From: a bacterium
Lineage (GTDB): Bacteria > Desulfobacterota > Deferrisomatia > Deferrisomatales > BM512
Direction of reading: 5' to 3'
Assembly (NCBI GenBank): GCA_004322275.1
Contig: SCTA01000022.1
Span: 62,001 to 126,000, forward strand
DNA length: 64,000 nucleotides
Under the pieces are notes generated by a model. That model did not search any database, was not told the DNA's origin, and saw nothing but the letters and a program-made list of their open reading frames with translations. Below, piece after piece: positions 34,018-43,294 of this stretch (position 1 is its first letter; each line of letters starts with the position of its first letter). A program made the translations under genes and the position numbers.

Positions 34018-35396
34018 AATTCCTCCTCTCCGAGGCGCTCGCGGCCACCGGCGGCGCGCTGCTTCGAGGGGAAGGCGCGGACACTGTTTTTACCGGGGTC
34101 AGTACCGACACGCGAAAGGAGCTTGAGGGAACGCTTTTCGTGGCCCTTCCGGGAGAGCGCTTCGACGCGCACGACTTTCTGGACAAGGCGGTTTCGGGCG
34201 GAGCTTCCGGTCTTCTGGTCTCGAAAGACACCGGCTCAAAAGCCGCCGCCGTAATAAAGGTCCCCGACACCCTCGCCGCCCTCGGCTCTCTCGGGCGGAT
34301 GGCGCGAAGGAAGGCGGGGTTCAGGCTGGCGGCGGTGACCGGAAGCTTCGGGAAGACGACGACAAAGGAGTTGGCCCTCAGGCTGCTTAGGGGAGCGGGC
34401 GTGAAGACGCTCGGCACGCCCGGCAACCTCAACAACCTCATCGGCCTTCCCCTGACTCTTCTGGGAGCCGTGGGGGACGAGAAGTTCGCGGTTGTCGAGC
34501 TCGGCATTTCGGTCCCGGAAGAGATGGAAAAGCTCGCCAATATCTGCGAGCCCGACGTAGCCCTCGTCACCGGCGTGGGCCCGGCCCATACCGAGGGGCT
34601 TGGCGACGTGGAGGGAGTTGCGCGGGAGAAGCTGGCCATCGCCGGAGGACTTAAAAGCGGCGGAACCCTGATTCTGCCCCACGGGGACCCGGCAATCGAA
34701 AAGGCCGCCGAAAAGCTACGGAAAGACATAAGGGTCGTGACCTTCGGCTGGGAAAAGGGGGCTGATTTCCGGGGCGAAGGGTATGAGTCGCTCGGGGAGA
34801 AAGGAAGTTCCTTCTACGTCGGCGGAAGAAAGATTTTTTTGCCCCTGCCGGGCAGGCACAACGCCACGAACGGACTCGCGGCGCTCGCTCTGGTCGCGGA
34901 ACTTGGCGTTTCTCTTCCTCCGGGGGAGGAACCTTTCGGCAGGGAGGGAGCGGCTTCTCTGCGCGGCGAGATTGTCGCCGGACCGAGGGGCTCGAACCTT
35001 CTGGTGGACTGCTACAACGCCAACCCCGGAGCGGTAAGGGCGGCGCTCGACACTCTCGCCGACCTCGCCGGAGGCAGGAGAAAGATTCTGGTCCTCGGGG
35101 ACATGCGGGAACTGGGAGCGCTGAGCGCAAAGGAACACGCCTCGATAGGCGGCTACGCCGTCGAAAAGGGCGTAAGCGAGATGTTCCTCCTCGGCCCGGA
35201 GACTGTTCACACCGCCGAGGCGGCGAGGAAGGCAGGGCTTCCCGCCGGAAAAATACACATGGCCGGGAGCGTTGAATCCCTGTCCGAAGAGCTTCCGGCC
35301 GTCCTCGGCAAGGGCGACTGGGTACTGATAAAGGGGAGCAGGGCGCACAAACTCGACCTCCTCCTCCTCGGCCTTTTGCGCAGCAAGCGGGATTAA
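34014..35396 (+). CDS. murF: UDP-MurNAc-tripeptide--D-Ala-D-Ala ligase MurF
   Basis: 460 residues, GTG start overlapping the murE stop (GTGA). Adds D-Ala-D-Ala to the nucleotide precursor. Seen: ATP loop AVTGSFGKTTTKELALR (about residue 108, with SFGKTTT in place of the usual TNGKTTT, as is normal in MurF), 'GTPGNLNNLIGLPLTLL', 'VELGISVPEEMEKLANI', 'VDCYNANPGAVRAALDTLAD' and 'ILVLGDMRELGALSAKEH'. Complete, no anomalies. Confidence 0.96.
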   Translation: MKFLLSEALAATGGALLRGEGADTVFTGVSTDTRKELEGTLFVALPGERFDAHDFLDKAVSGGASGLLVSKDTGSKAAAVIKVPDTLAALGSLGRMARRKAGFRLAAVTGSFGKTTTKELALRLLRGAGVKTLGTPGNLNNLIGLPLTLLGAVGDEKFAVVELGISVPEEMEKLANICEPDVALVTGVGPAHTEGLGDVEGVAREKLAIAGGLKSGGTLILPHGDPAIEKAAEKLRKDIRVVTFGWEKGADFRGEGYESLGEKGSSFYVGGRKIFLPLPGRHNATNGLAALALVAELGVSLPPGEEPFGREGAASLRGEIVAGPRGSNLLVDCYNANPGAVRAALDTLADLAGGRRKILVLGDMRELGALSAKEHASIGGYAVEKGVSEMFLLGPETVHTAEAARKAGLPAGKIHMAGSVESLSEELPAVLGKGDWVLIKGSRAHKLDLLLLGLLRSKRD

Positions 35397-35405
35397 GAAG
35401 GAAGC

Positions 35406-36485
35406 ATGCTCTATAAACTCATTTTCCTTTTTCAGGATACCTTCGGGGCGATTAACGTCTTTCGTTACATCACCTTCCGTACGGTTCTGGGCATGCTCAC
35501 CTCGCTCCTTATCTCCCTCCTTCTCGGGCCGAGGGTGATAGAGCTTCTGCGAAAACTGCACGTCGGCGACGTAAACCGCAAATACACGCCGCAAGAGCAC
35601 AGCGCCACGAAGAAGGCCACCCCGACGATGGGCGGCGTGCTCATACTCTTCTCCCTCGCCGTAGCGGTAATAGCGTGGGGCGATCCCGGCCACCGGCAGA
35701 TATGGACGGCGCTCTTCGTGACCCTGGGCTTCGGCGTCGTCGGTTTTCTTGACGATTACCTGAAAGTGAGCAAGAAAAATTCCGCCGGAGTCTCCGCGCG
35801 GGTGAAGATGCTCTCGATGATAGTCATAGCCGCGCTGGGCTGCGGCTTTCTTATGACCGAACCCGGCTTCAACACCCGGCTGGTCTTCCCCTTCCTCAAG
35901 AACGTGCAGCCCGATCTCGGCCTCTGGTATCTGCCCTTCGCCGTCTTCGTGGTCGTCGGCGCGGGCAACGCGGTGAACCTTACGGACGGGCTCGACGGCC
36001 TCGCGACCGGCCCGGTCATCATCTCCTCGATCACCTTCACCGTCTTTTGCTACGCGGCGGGCAACGCGAGGATAGCCGAATACCTCCAGATTCCCTTCGT
36101 CGCCGGGGCGGGCGACGTCGCAATCTTCACCGCGGCGATGGCGGGGGCGGCGCTGGGCTTTTTGTGGTTCAACGCCTACCCCGCGCAGGTCTTCATGGGC
36201 GACGTGGGAAGCCTCGCCCTTGGCGGCGCGCTGGGAATGGCGGCGGTGATAAGCAAATTCGAGATAGTTCTGGCGATAGTCGGTGGCGTCTTCGTGATGG
36301 AGGCGATGAGCGTAATAATCCAGGTCGGCTACTTCAAGAGGACCAAAAAACGCATCTTCCTCATGGCTCCCATCCACCACCATTTCGAGAAGAAGGGGTG
36401 GCACGAGCCCAAGATAACCGTGCGCTTCTGGATAATCTCCATAATCCTGGCCCTTATCGGCCTTGCGACACTGAAGATACGATGA
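35406..36485 (+). CDS. mraY: phospho-MurNAc-pentapeptide translocase MraY
   Basis: 359 residues, ten predicted membrane helices. Makes lipid I. Motifs intact: 'HSATKKATPTMGGVLIL', catalytic LDDYLKVSKKNSAG (Asp-Asp and Asp nearby), NLTDGLDGLATGP, 'FMGDVGSLALGGAL' and MAPIHHHFEKKGWHE. RBS AAGGAAGC. The stop overlaps the murD start (ATGA). Confidence 0.97.
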   Translation: MLYKLIFLFQDTFGAINVFRYITFRTVLGMLTSLLISLLLGPRVIELLRKLHVGDVNRKYTPQEHSATKKATPTMGGVLILFSLAVAVIAWGDPGHRQIWTALFVTLGFGVVGFLDDYLKVSKKNSAGVSARVKMLSMIVIAALGCGFLMTEPGFNTRLVFPFLKNVQPDLGLWYLPFAVFVVVGAGNAVNLTDGLDGLATGPVIISSITFTVFCYAAGNARIAEYLQIPFVAGAGDVAIFTAAMAGAALGFLWFNAYPAQVFMGDVGSLALGGALGMAAVISKFEIVLAIVGGVFVMEAMSVIIQVGYFKRTKKRIFLMAPIHHHFEKKGWHEPKITVRFWIISIILALIGLATLKIR

Positions 36486-37861
36486 AAAAAAGCGAACTTG
36501 AAAAACTGCGGGTGCTGGTCGCCGGAGGAGGTTCGAGCGGCAGGGGCGCCGCGCGCTTCCTGCTCGGGCGCGCCGGGGAGGTGATTCTCGCGGACGACAA
36601 GCCGAAGGAGTCGCTCGGCCCGGAGACTCTGGCGCTCGAAAGCGAAGGCGTCGTCATCACCGGCGGCGGGCTGGAGCGGGCGGGCAAGTGCTTCGGCCTT
36701 TGCGTGCTCAGCCCCGGCATAAGCCTCTACGACGCGAGGATTCAGGCGCTCGCACAGTCCGGAGTAGAGGTAATAAGCGAGGTAGAGCTGGCGTCCAGAT
36801 ACCTTTCCGCCCCGATAATCGGCATAACCGGGACCAACGGCAAGACCACTGTGACGAAGCTTCTCGGCCATATCCTCAAAAGCGCCGAAAAGCGCGTCTT
36901 CATCGGCGGAAACGTCGGCACCCCCCTCATCGAGGCGGTGGGCGGCGATTACGAGGTGATAGTGGCGGAGCTTTCGAGCTTCCAGCTCGAAGCCTGCCGT
37001 GAGTTTCACCCGGCGGTGTCGGTTTTCCTGAACCTGAAGGGCGACCACCTCGAACGCCACAAAGACCTTCGGGAGTATGGCGACGCCAAGGCGCGAATTT
37101 TCACGAACCAGACCGGAGCCGACGCCGCCGTGGTCAACCGGGACGACCCTCTGGTCTGGGAATACGCGAAAAGCTCCGGAGCGACGATTATCCCCTACTC
37201 GGTAAAGGGGCCGCTCGGCGTCGGAGGCTGGAAGGAGGGCGAGGAGGCCGTGATTCTGATGCCGGGAAACGACGGCGTCCGCCTGCCCCTCTCCTGCCTG
37301 AAACTCCGGGGCCTCCACAACGTCGAAAACGTCCTCGCCGCCGTCCTCGCCGCAGCGATAGCGGGGGTGGACCCCGTCGAAGCGTGGGAGAGCGCCTGTG
37401 AATTCAAGGGACTGCCCCACCGCATCGAGGAGTTCCTGAAATGGAGGGGAATCACCTTCATCGACGACTCCAAGGCCACGAACGTGGACGCCGTGGTGAG
37501 GGCGCTGGAGACGGTCAAGACCCCCCTGATCCTCCTTGTGGGGGGAATCGACAAGGGCTCGGACTACGCGCCGCTACGGGCGGGGCTCGCCGAAAAGGGA
37601 AAGAAGGTGATCATCGTCGGGCCCCACGGCCAGAGGATGGCGAAGGAACTGGAAGGGGCCGCGCCCATTGCTGCCGCCAAAGACTGGCCGGAAGCTGTTC
37701 GTATCGCGGTCGAGTCCGCAAGCGAGGGGGATACCGTTCTCCTCAGCCCCGCCGCCGCCAGCTTCGATTTTTTCACCGGTTACGCCCAGCGGGGCGAGGT
37801 CTTCCAGAAACTCTGCCTCGAAGAGACAAGGAGGCTGGGCGATGGCCAGGATGGAAATTAG
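36482..37861 (+). CDS. murD: UDP-MurNAc-L-Ala--D-Glu ligase MurD
   Basis: 459 residues from the ATG at 36482 that overlaps the mraY stop. Upstream the same frame is open but antisense-like. Adds D-Glu. Seen: Rossmann start LRVLVAGGGSSGRGAARFLL, 'VLSPGISLYDARIQALAQSG', ATP loop GITGTNGKTTVTKLLGHIL, 'GNVGTPLIEAV', 'VAELSSFQLEACREFHP', 'LKGDHLERH' and 'FIDDSKATNVDAVVRALET'. Complete; ends 20 bp inside the ftsW start. Confidence 0.96.
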   Translation: MKKSELEKLRVLVAGGGSSGRGAARFLLGRAGEVILADDKPKESLGPETLALESEGVVITGGGLERAGKCFGLCVLSPGISLYDARIQALAQSGVEVISEVELASRYLSAPIIGITGTNGKTTVTKLLGHILKSAEKRVFIGGNVGTPLIEAVGGDYEVIVAELSSFQLEACREFHPAVSVFLNLKGDHLERHKDLREYGDAKARIFTNQTGADAAVVNRDDPLVWEYAKSSGATIIPYSVKGPLGVGGWKEGEEAVILMPGNDGVRLPLSCLKLRGLHNVENVLAAVLAAAIAGVDPVEAWESACEFKGLPHRIEEFLKWRGITFIDDSKATNVDAVVRALETVKTPLILLVGGIDKGSDYAPLRAGLAEKGKKVIIVGPHGQRMAKELEGAAPIAAAKDWPEAVRIAVESASEGDTVLLSPAAASFDFFTGYAQRGEVFQKLCLEETRRLGDGQDGN

Positions 37862-38969
37862 TTCCGCCAGATTGCCCGACGTGACGGTAACCGCCGTGGT
37901 GGCGCTCCTGACGGTCATCGGCCTCGTCATGGCGTTTTCCACCTCGAAGCTGGTTTCAAGCGGCGACGAGGTGAAGATGGTGACCTCGCACTTCCAGAAG
38001 CAGCTGCTCTTCGCCGCGATTGGAATAGCCGCCTACTGGTTCGCCGCGGGGGTCGCCCCGGAGTCGCTGCGCAGGTATTCAATCCTCGGCCTTGTCCTGA
38101 CCTCGGTGCTACTGGCGCTGGTCCTCTGGTCTCCCCTCGGAGTTATGGCCAACGGCGCTACGAGATGGCTCAAGATCGGCCCCCTGCCGCAGTTCCAGCC
38201 CTCGGAGCTGGCGAAGCTGGTGCTGGTCGTCTTCCTCGCCGACAGCCTCGCCCGGCGCGGGCCGGAGAAGATGAAGGATTTTCGCTTCGGCTTTCTGCCG
38301 AATCTGCTCATACCGGGGCTTCCCATCGCGCTTGTGGCCCTTGAAAAGGACCTCGGCACGGCGATAGTCATGGTCTCGATAATCTGCGGGATGGTCTTCA
38401 TAGCGGGAGCGCGGCTAAAGCACCTCGCGGGGCTCATCCTTCTCGCCCTTCTGGGCATCGCAATCGAGATTATCCGCGAGCCCTACCGGGTGAGGCGTAT
38501 TCTGGCCTTCATGAACCCCGAGGAGCACATGCTGGACAGCGCCTTCCAGCTTACCCAGTCCCAGCTCGCCTTCGCCTCCGGCGGACTTTGGGGCGCCGGG
38601 ATAGGCTCCGGCCAGCAAAAGCTCTTCTACCTCCCCGAGGCCCACACCGACTTCGTCCTTTCGGTCTGGGGGGAGGAGACCGGGCTCATCGGCACGCTGG
38701 TGGTCATCGGGCTCTTCATGGCCCTCACCTGGCGCGGGATAACGATAGGAATCAGGCAGAAAGACCCTTACAGGCGCTTTCTGGCCGTGGGGATAACCGC
38801 GTGGCTGGCGATACAGGCCGCGATAAACGCGATGGTGGTGCTGGGAGCGGCCCCGACGAAGGGGCTTCCCCTGCCCTTCCTCTCCTACGGTGGAACCGGC
38901 CTCATCGTGACGCTGGCCGCCGCCGGGCTTCTCGCCGGGCTCGCTCGCCCGCTGGAGGAGCCGCTGTGA
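37842..38969 (+). CDS. ftsW: septal peptidoglycan glycosyltransferase FtsW (SEDS)
   Basis: 375 residues from the ATG at 37842 (AAGGAGG seven bases upstream; overlaps murD by 20 bp). SEDS polymerase, ten membrane helices, partner of FtsI. Seen: 'NGATRWLKIGPLPQFQPSEL', 'VALEKDLGTAIVMVSIICGM', 'LTQSQLAFASGGLWGAGIGS', the catalytic-loop 'LPEAHTDFVLSVWGEETGLI' with its Asp, and 'GLPLPFLSYGGTGLIVTLAA'. Complete. Confidence 0.96.
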   Translation: MARMEISSARLPDVTVTAVVALLTVIGLVMAFSTSKLVSSGDEVKMVTSHFQKQLLFAAIGIAAYWFAAGVAPESLRRYSILGLVLTSVLLALVLWSPLGVMANGATRWLKIGPLPQFQPSELAKLVLVVFLADSLARRGPEKMKDFRFGFLPNLLIPGLPIALVALEKDLGTAIVMVSIICGMVFIAGARLKHLAGLILLALLGIAIEIIREPYRVRRILAFMNPEEHMLDSAFQLTQSQLAFASGGLWGAGIGSGQQKLFYLPEAHTDFVLSVWGEETGLIGTLVVIGLFMALTWRGITIGIRQKDPYRRFLAVGITAWLAIQAAINAMVVLGAAPTKGLPLPFLSYGGTGLIVTLAAAGLLAGLARPLEEPL

Positions 38970-40045
38970 GACTCCTCATCGCCGGAGGCGGCACCGGAGG
39001 GCACCTCTACCCCGGAGTGGCGGTGGCCCAGGAGCTTTTGTCGCGTGAAGGCGGCCACGAAGTGCGTTTCGCGGGAAATTCCAGGGGGCTGGAGGCGAAG
39101 GTGCTTCCCTCGCTCGGCCTTTCCATGACACCAATACGCAGCGGCGGCCTCGTGGGGGTCGGAGCGCTCTCGAAGCTCAGGGGAGGCATAAGCACCGTAG
39201 CCGGATTCAAGGATTCGGCCGAACTGGTCGCCTCTTTTCGGCCTGACGCCTGCCTCGGGGTCGGCGGGTACGTCTCCTTCCCGGTCGTGGCCTACTGCGC
39301 GCTCAGGGGAATTCCCTCGGCGGTGCAGGAGCAGAACGCGGTGGCGGGAGTGACCAACAGGCTTCTGGGGAAGGTGGTCAAGCGCGTCTATCTGGGCGAC
39401 CCCTCGGCGGCCAAGGATTTTCCCCCGAAGAAGATACTCTGGACCGGGAACCCGCTTCGGCAAAACTTTTCGGCCCCCTTCCCCTACTTCCCGCCAAGGG
39501 CGGGCGAGGAGTTCCGGGTGCTGGTGCTGGGCGGCAGTCAGGGCGCGGCGAGCCTCAACCGGATAGTTCCCGAGGCGCTCAGGAGCCTTTCCATACCCGT
39601 CTCGGTGGTTCACCAGTGCGGCAAGGGAAAGGAAGAGGGGGTCGCCGGAGCTTACGAGGGCGTAGCCGGGATTCACGTAATACCGTTCATCGACGAGATG
39701 GCCAAGGCTTACGCCTGGGCGCACCTCGTCATCGCGCGGGCGGGGGCGCTGACGCTGGCCGAGCTTGCCGCCGTCGGCCGACCGGCGATACTGATTCCCT
39801 TCCCCTTCGCCGCCGGAAACCATCAGGAGGCGAACGCCCTCTCGGCGCAGGAAAAGGGAGCGGCGATCTGCGTGACCGAAAAAGAGCTCGACGCGCCCAA
39901 GATAGCCGCGCTGGTGGAAGGGTTCTCCGTCGACTCCTCGATCCTCGAAAAGATGGCGGAGAGCGCCGCCCAAAGCGCCAAAAGACGCGCGGCGGCGGAC
40001 ATAGTGGACGACCTCTTGCGGCTCTCGGGCCGGGGAGACAGGTAA
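38966..40045 (+). CDS. murG: lipid II synthase MurG
   Basis: 359 residues, GTG at 38966 overlapping the ftsW stop (GTGA). Transfers GlcNAc to lipid I. Seen: RLLIAGGGTGGHLYPGVAVA at the N-terminus, 'VGVGALSKLRGGISTVAGF', 'GVGGYVSFPVVAYCALRGIP', 'EQNAVAGVTNRLLGKVVKRV', 'VLGGSQGAASLNRIVPEAL', and 'ARAGALTLAELAAVGRPAIL' with 'NHQEANALS'. All lipid- and UDP-GlcNAc-binding motifs are present; GT28 family. Confidence 0.97.
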   Translation: MRLLIAGGGTGGHLYPGVAVAQELLSREGGHEVRFAGNSRGLEAKVLPSLGLSMTPIRSGGLVGVGALSKLRGGISTVAGFKDSAELVASFRPDACLGVGGYVSFPVVAYCALRGIPSAVQEQNAVAGVTNRLLGKVVKRVYLGDPSAAKDFPPKKILWTGNPLRQNFSAPFPYFPPRAGEEFRVLVLGGSQGAASLNRIVPEALRSLSIPVSVVHQCGKGKEEGVAGAYEGVAGIHVIPFIDEMAKAYAWAHLVIARAGALTLAELAAVGRPAILIPFPFAAGNHQEANALSAQEKGAAICVTEKELDAPKIAALVEGFSVDSSILEKMAESAAQSAKRRAAADIVDDLLRLSGRGDR

Positions 40046-40050
40046 GGCCG

Positions 40051-41436
40051 ATGTTCAAAACTGACCGGAAGATTCACTTCGTGGGAATAGGCGGGATCGG
40101 CATGAGCGGCATCGCCGAGGTCCTTCTCACTCTGGGCTACAGGGTGAGCGGCTCGGACCTCCGGCGCTCCCCCATAACCGACCGGCTGGAAACCCTCGGG
40201 GCGCAGATTCAGATCGGCCACCGGGCCGAAAACGTAGGCGATTCCTTCGTCGTGGTCATAAGCTCGGCGGTGAGCGCCGACAATCCCGAGGTCGAAAGCG
40301 CCCACGAGAAACTCATTCCCGTCATTCCCCGCGCGGAGATGCTGGCGGAGCTGATGCGGATGAAATACGGGGTCGCGGTCGCCGGGGCGCACGGAAAGAC
40401 CACCACCACCTCGATGGTCGCGGCGATTTTGTCGGAGGCGGGGCTCGACCCCACCGTCGTCGTCGGCGGCAAGATAGGCAAGCTGGGCTCGAACGCAAGG
40501 CTGGGGCAGGGCAAATTCCTCGTGGCCGAGGCCGACGAAAGCGACGGGAGCTTTCTGCTCCTCGCGCCGACGGTGGCGGTGATAACCAACATCGACCGCG
40601 AGCACATGAACTATTACCTCACCGAGGAGGCCATCGAGCGGGCTTTCATCGATTTCGCAAACAAGGTTCCCTTTTACGGGGCGGTCATCCTCTGCCTCGA
40701 AGACGCGAGAATTCAGGGGATACTTCCCTGCCTCAAGCGCCGCACCATCACCTACGGGCTCGGGAGGCAGGCCGACCTTTACGCCCGCCACGTCACCATG
40801 AGCGGGGGAAAGACCACCTTCGAGGTGGTGAAGGACCAAAAGACCCTCGCGAAGCTTACCATCTCTCTGCCCGGCCAGCACAACGTGCTTAACGCTCTGG
40901 CGGCCTTCTGCGTCGGCCTCGAACTCGGCGCTGCGCCGGAGACCATCGCTTCGGCGCTCGAAGAGTTCGGAGGGGTGGACCGCCGGTCGCAGATAAAGGG
41001 CGAGGCCGGGGGCGTTATCGTCATGGACGACTACGCGCACCACCCGACGGAGATAGAAGCGGCCCTGAAGGGGCTTCGCGAGGCATGGGACAGGCGCATA
41101 ATCGCCCTTTTCCAGCCCCACCGCTACTCCCGCACCCAGGATCTGGCCGAGCGCTTCCACACGGCCTTTTACAGCGCGGACTGCGTCTTCGTGACGGACA
41201 TATATCCCGCGGGGGAGACTCCCATAGAGGGCGTGGACGGGCAGAGCCTCGCGGAGGGGATACGCCTTCACGGCCACCGCTTCGCCAGACACGCCGGCAA
41301 CTGGGAGGAAGCCGCCGCCGCCGTGGCGGCCGAGGCGAGGGAGGGCGACCTGATAGTAACTCTGGGGGCGGGCAACATCTGGCAGGCTTCGGAGAAAATC
41401 CTCTCCATACTGAGCGGGAGCGGCAGTGATGAATAG
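40051..41436 (+). CDS. murC: UDP-MurNAc--L-alanine ligase MurC
   Basis: 461 residues from the ATG at 40051. Adds L-Ala to UDP-MurNAc. Seen: start IHFVGIGGIGMSGIAEVLL, 'VSGSDLRRSPITDRLETLG', ATP loop AGAHGKTTTTSMVAAIL, 'EADESDGSFLLLAPTVAVIT', 'NIDREHMNYY', 'MDDYAHHPTEIEAALKGLRE' and 'FQPHRYSRTQDLAERFHTAF'. Complete. MurB follows with a small overlap, but here MurB is odd (see next). Confidence 0.97.
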   Translation: MFKTDRKIHFVGIGGIGMSGIAEVLLTLGYRVSGSDLRRSPITDRLETLGAQIQIGHRAENVGDSFVVVISSAVSADNPEVESAHEKLIPVIPRAEMLAELMRMKYGVAVAGAHGKTTTTSMVAAILSEAGLDPTVVVGGKIGKLGSNARLGQGKFLVAEADESDGSFLLLAPTVAVITNIDREHMNYYLTEEAIERAFIDFANKVPFYGAVILCLEDARIQGILPCLKRRTITYGLGRQADLYARHVTMSGGKTTFEVVKDQKTLAKLTISLPGQHNVLNALAAFCVGLELGAAPETIASALEEFGGVDRRSQIKGEAGGVIVMDDYAHHPTEIEAALKGLREAWDRRIIALFQPHRYSRTQDLAERFHTAFYSADCVFVTDIYPAGETPIEGVDGQSLAEGIRLHGHRFARHAGNWEEAAAAVAAEAREGDLIVTLGAGNIWQASEKILSILSGSGSDE

Positions 41437-42379
41437 TTTCAGCGCGATAGAGCTGATTCAAAGGATGGTGAGGGGCCAGGTCGCCCTGAACGTCCCGATG
41501 TCCACGCTGACCTCGGTCAGGACGGGCGGCCATGCTGACATCCTCATCACCCCCGCGGACGTTGAGGACCTTTCGACTGTCCTCAAATTCCTCGCCCAGC
41601 GCGGGATAAAGTATTTCGTACTGGGAGGAGGCTCCGGGATTATCGTGCGGGACGGAGGCATACGCGGCGCGGTCATCCGCCTCGGCCCGAATTTTCAGCG
41701 TCTCGAGGTAGTCTCCGGGGGGAAGGAGCCTGTTCTTCGGGCGCAGGCGGGCCTCTCCCTTACCGAGTTCGTGAGGAAAGCCTCCGAGGATTCCATAGGG
41801 GGTTTCGAGTTTCTCTACGGCATTCCGGGAACCGTAGGCGGAGCGGTCGCCAGAAACGCCTCCTCCTGGGGAGAGGAGATCGCCGGCAGGGTCGTCTCGG
41901 TGGACACCATCAACATGGAAGGCGAGATATCCACTATCCCGGCGGAAAAGCTGAAATTTCACAGGCATTCCTGCGGGCTGCCGCAAAACCACATAATCCT
42001 TTCCGTTACCTTGCGGGGCGCGCACAGGACCGACGAGGAGATACGCCAGAAGGTGCGGGAGAGCCTCGACAGGCGGATGGCGGTTCAGCCGGTCCGCGAG
42101 AGGAGCACGGGGATGATCTTCGTGGACCCCGAAGGCGGAGGTTCCGCCGGGGCGCTCATCGACCAGTGCAACCTGAAGGGGATACGGGTGGGCGACGCGG
42201 AGATATCCAACATCAGCGCCAACTACATAGTAAACCTCGGAGAGGCGACGACCAGCAACGTAATCGCCCTGGTCGGGCTGATTCAGGAGCGCATCTACGT
42301 AAAGCACAAGCTTCACCTCAAAACCTTCATCGAGATAATCGGCAGCCGTCAGCAGGAGATGCTGCGGATAAAGAAATAG
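41429..42379 (+). CDS. murB: MurB-family FAD protein with altered catalytic residues
   Basis: 316 residues from the ATG at 41429 (GTG at 41426 also possible). By position and FAD motifs this is UDP-N-acetylenolpyruvoylglucosamine reductase: 'VRTGGHADILITPADVEDLS', LGGGSGIIVRDGGIRGAVIR, 'FLYGIPGTVGGAVARNASSW', and 'AEISNISANYIVNLGEATTS'. Two key positions differ from the family as I know it: the proton donor of S-x-G-S/C-x-F-K-N-P is Met229 (STGMIFVDP), and the acid in L-E-x-E-v-r is Phe300 (LHLKTFIEIIG). The Lys of FKNP is also Val. Either a divergent but working enzyme or a non-catalytic relative. Confidence 0.85.
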   Translation: MNSFSAIELIQRMVRGQVALNVPMSTLTSVRTGGHADILITPADVEDLSTVLKFLAQRGIKYFVLGGGSGIIVRDGGIRGAVIRLGPNFQRLEVVSGGKEPVLRAQAGLSLTEFVRKASEDSIGGFEFLYGIPGTVGGAVARNASSWGEEIAGRVVSVDTINMEGEISTIPAEKLKFHRHSCGLPQNHIILSVTLRGAHRTDEEIRQKVRESLDRRMAVQPVRERSTGMIFVDPEGGGSAGALIDQCNLKGIRVGDAEISNISANYIVNLGEATTSNVIALVGLIQERIYVKHKLHLKTFIEIIGSRQQEMLRIKK

Positions 42380-42394
42380 GCAAAGGAGAAGAAG

Positions 42395-43294
42395 GTGGCA
42401 AAAATTGCCGTTTTGAAGGGCGGAATGAGCGCCGAGCGGGACATAAGCCTCGTTACGGGGGCTTCCGTCGCCAAGGCCCTTCGCGCCTCGGGCCACGACG
42501 TCATCGAGATCGACGTCGGAGCCGATCTCCCGGCGCAGCTTGAAAAAGCCTCTCCGCGCTCGGTCTTCATCGCCCTCCACGGCAGGTGGGGCGAGGACGG
42601 CACGGTGCAGGGGCTTCTGGAGATAATGGGGATTCCCTACACCGGCTCGGGGGTGACCGCAAGCGCCCTTGCAATGGACAAGGTTCTCAGCAAGGTCGTC
42701 TTCACCGCCTACGGCGTGCCCACGCCGGAGTTTCAGGTGCTCGGCCCAAGCGAGGGCGCGAAGGATGTCAGACTCCCGGCTCCTCTGGTCGCCAAGCCCC
42801 CTAGGGAGGGCTCCACCATCGGCATCGCCATAGCGAAATGCGAAGAGGAGATAGCCGGAGCGGTGCACACCGCGAGAGCCCACTCCAAGACGGTGCTCAT
42901 CGAGAAATTCATAAGGGGCCGCGAGCTGACCGTCGCGGTGCTGGACGGGAAACCTCTGCCCATAGTGGAGATAACTCCCGAGAGCGGCTTTTACGACTAC
43001 GAATCGAAGTACACCCCCGGCAGAACCCGCTACACCTGCCCCGCGAAGCTCGACGCCGAGACCGCCGGAAAGGTTTCCGAGGCGGGAAGAAGGGCTTACG
43101 AGGTCCTCGGCTGCTCCGGCGCGGCGAGGGTGGATGTCCTTCTGGACAACAACGACAATCCCTGGGTGCTGGAGGTCAACACCATACCGGGCATGACTCC
43201 GACGAGCCTTCTGCCCAAGGCCGCCGCGGCGGCGGGAATAGATTTCGAGACTCTCGTGAACAAGATTGTAAAAGAGGCTTCTTTAAAGGCATGA
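42395..43294 (+). CDS. ddl: D-alanine--D-alanine ligase
   Basis: 299 residues, GTG start with AAAGGAGAAGAAG upstream. Makes the D-Ala-D-Ala dipeptide used by MurF. ATP-grasp enzyme: 'LKGGMSAERDISLVTGASVA', 'ALHGRWGEDGTVQGLLEIMG', 'PYTGSGVTASALAMDKVLSK', 'VEITPESGFYDYESKYTPGR', 'VLEVNTIPGMTPTSLLPKAA'. The Mg-binding Asp, Glu, Asn set (DVLLDNN, EVNTIPG) is intact. Sensitivity to cycloserine would be expected from the family. Overlaps ftsQ by 4 bp. Confidence 0.96.
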   Translation: MAKIAVLKGGMSAERDISLVTGASVAKALRASGHDVIEIDVGADLPAQLEKASPRSVFIALHGRWGEDGTVQGLLEIMGIPYTGSGVTASALAMDKVLSKVVFTAYGVPTPEFQVLGPSEGAKDVRLPAPLVAKPPREGSTIGIAIAKCEEEIAGAVHTARAHSKTVLIEKFIRGRELTVAVLDGKPLPIVEITPESGFYDYESKYTPGRTRYTCPAKLDAETAGKVSEAGRRAYEVLGCSGAARVDVLLDNNDNPWVLEVNTIPGMTPTSLLPKAAAAAGIDFETLVNKIVKEASLKA

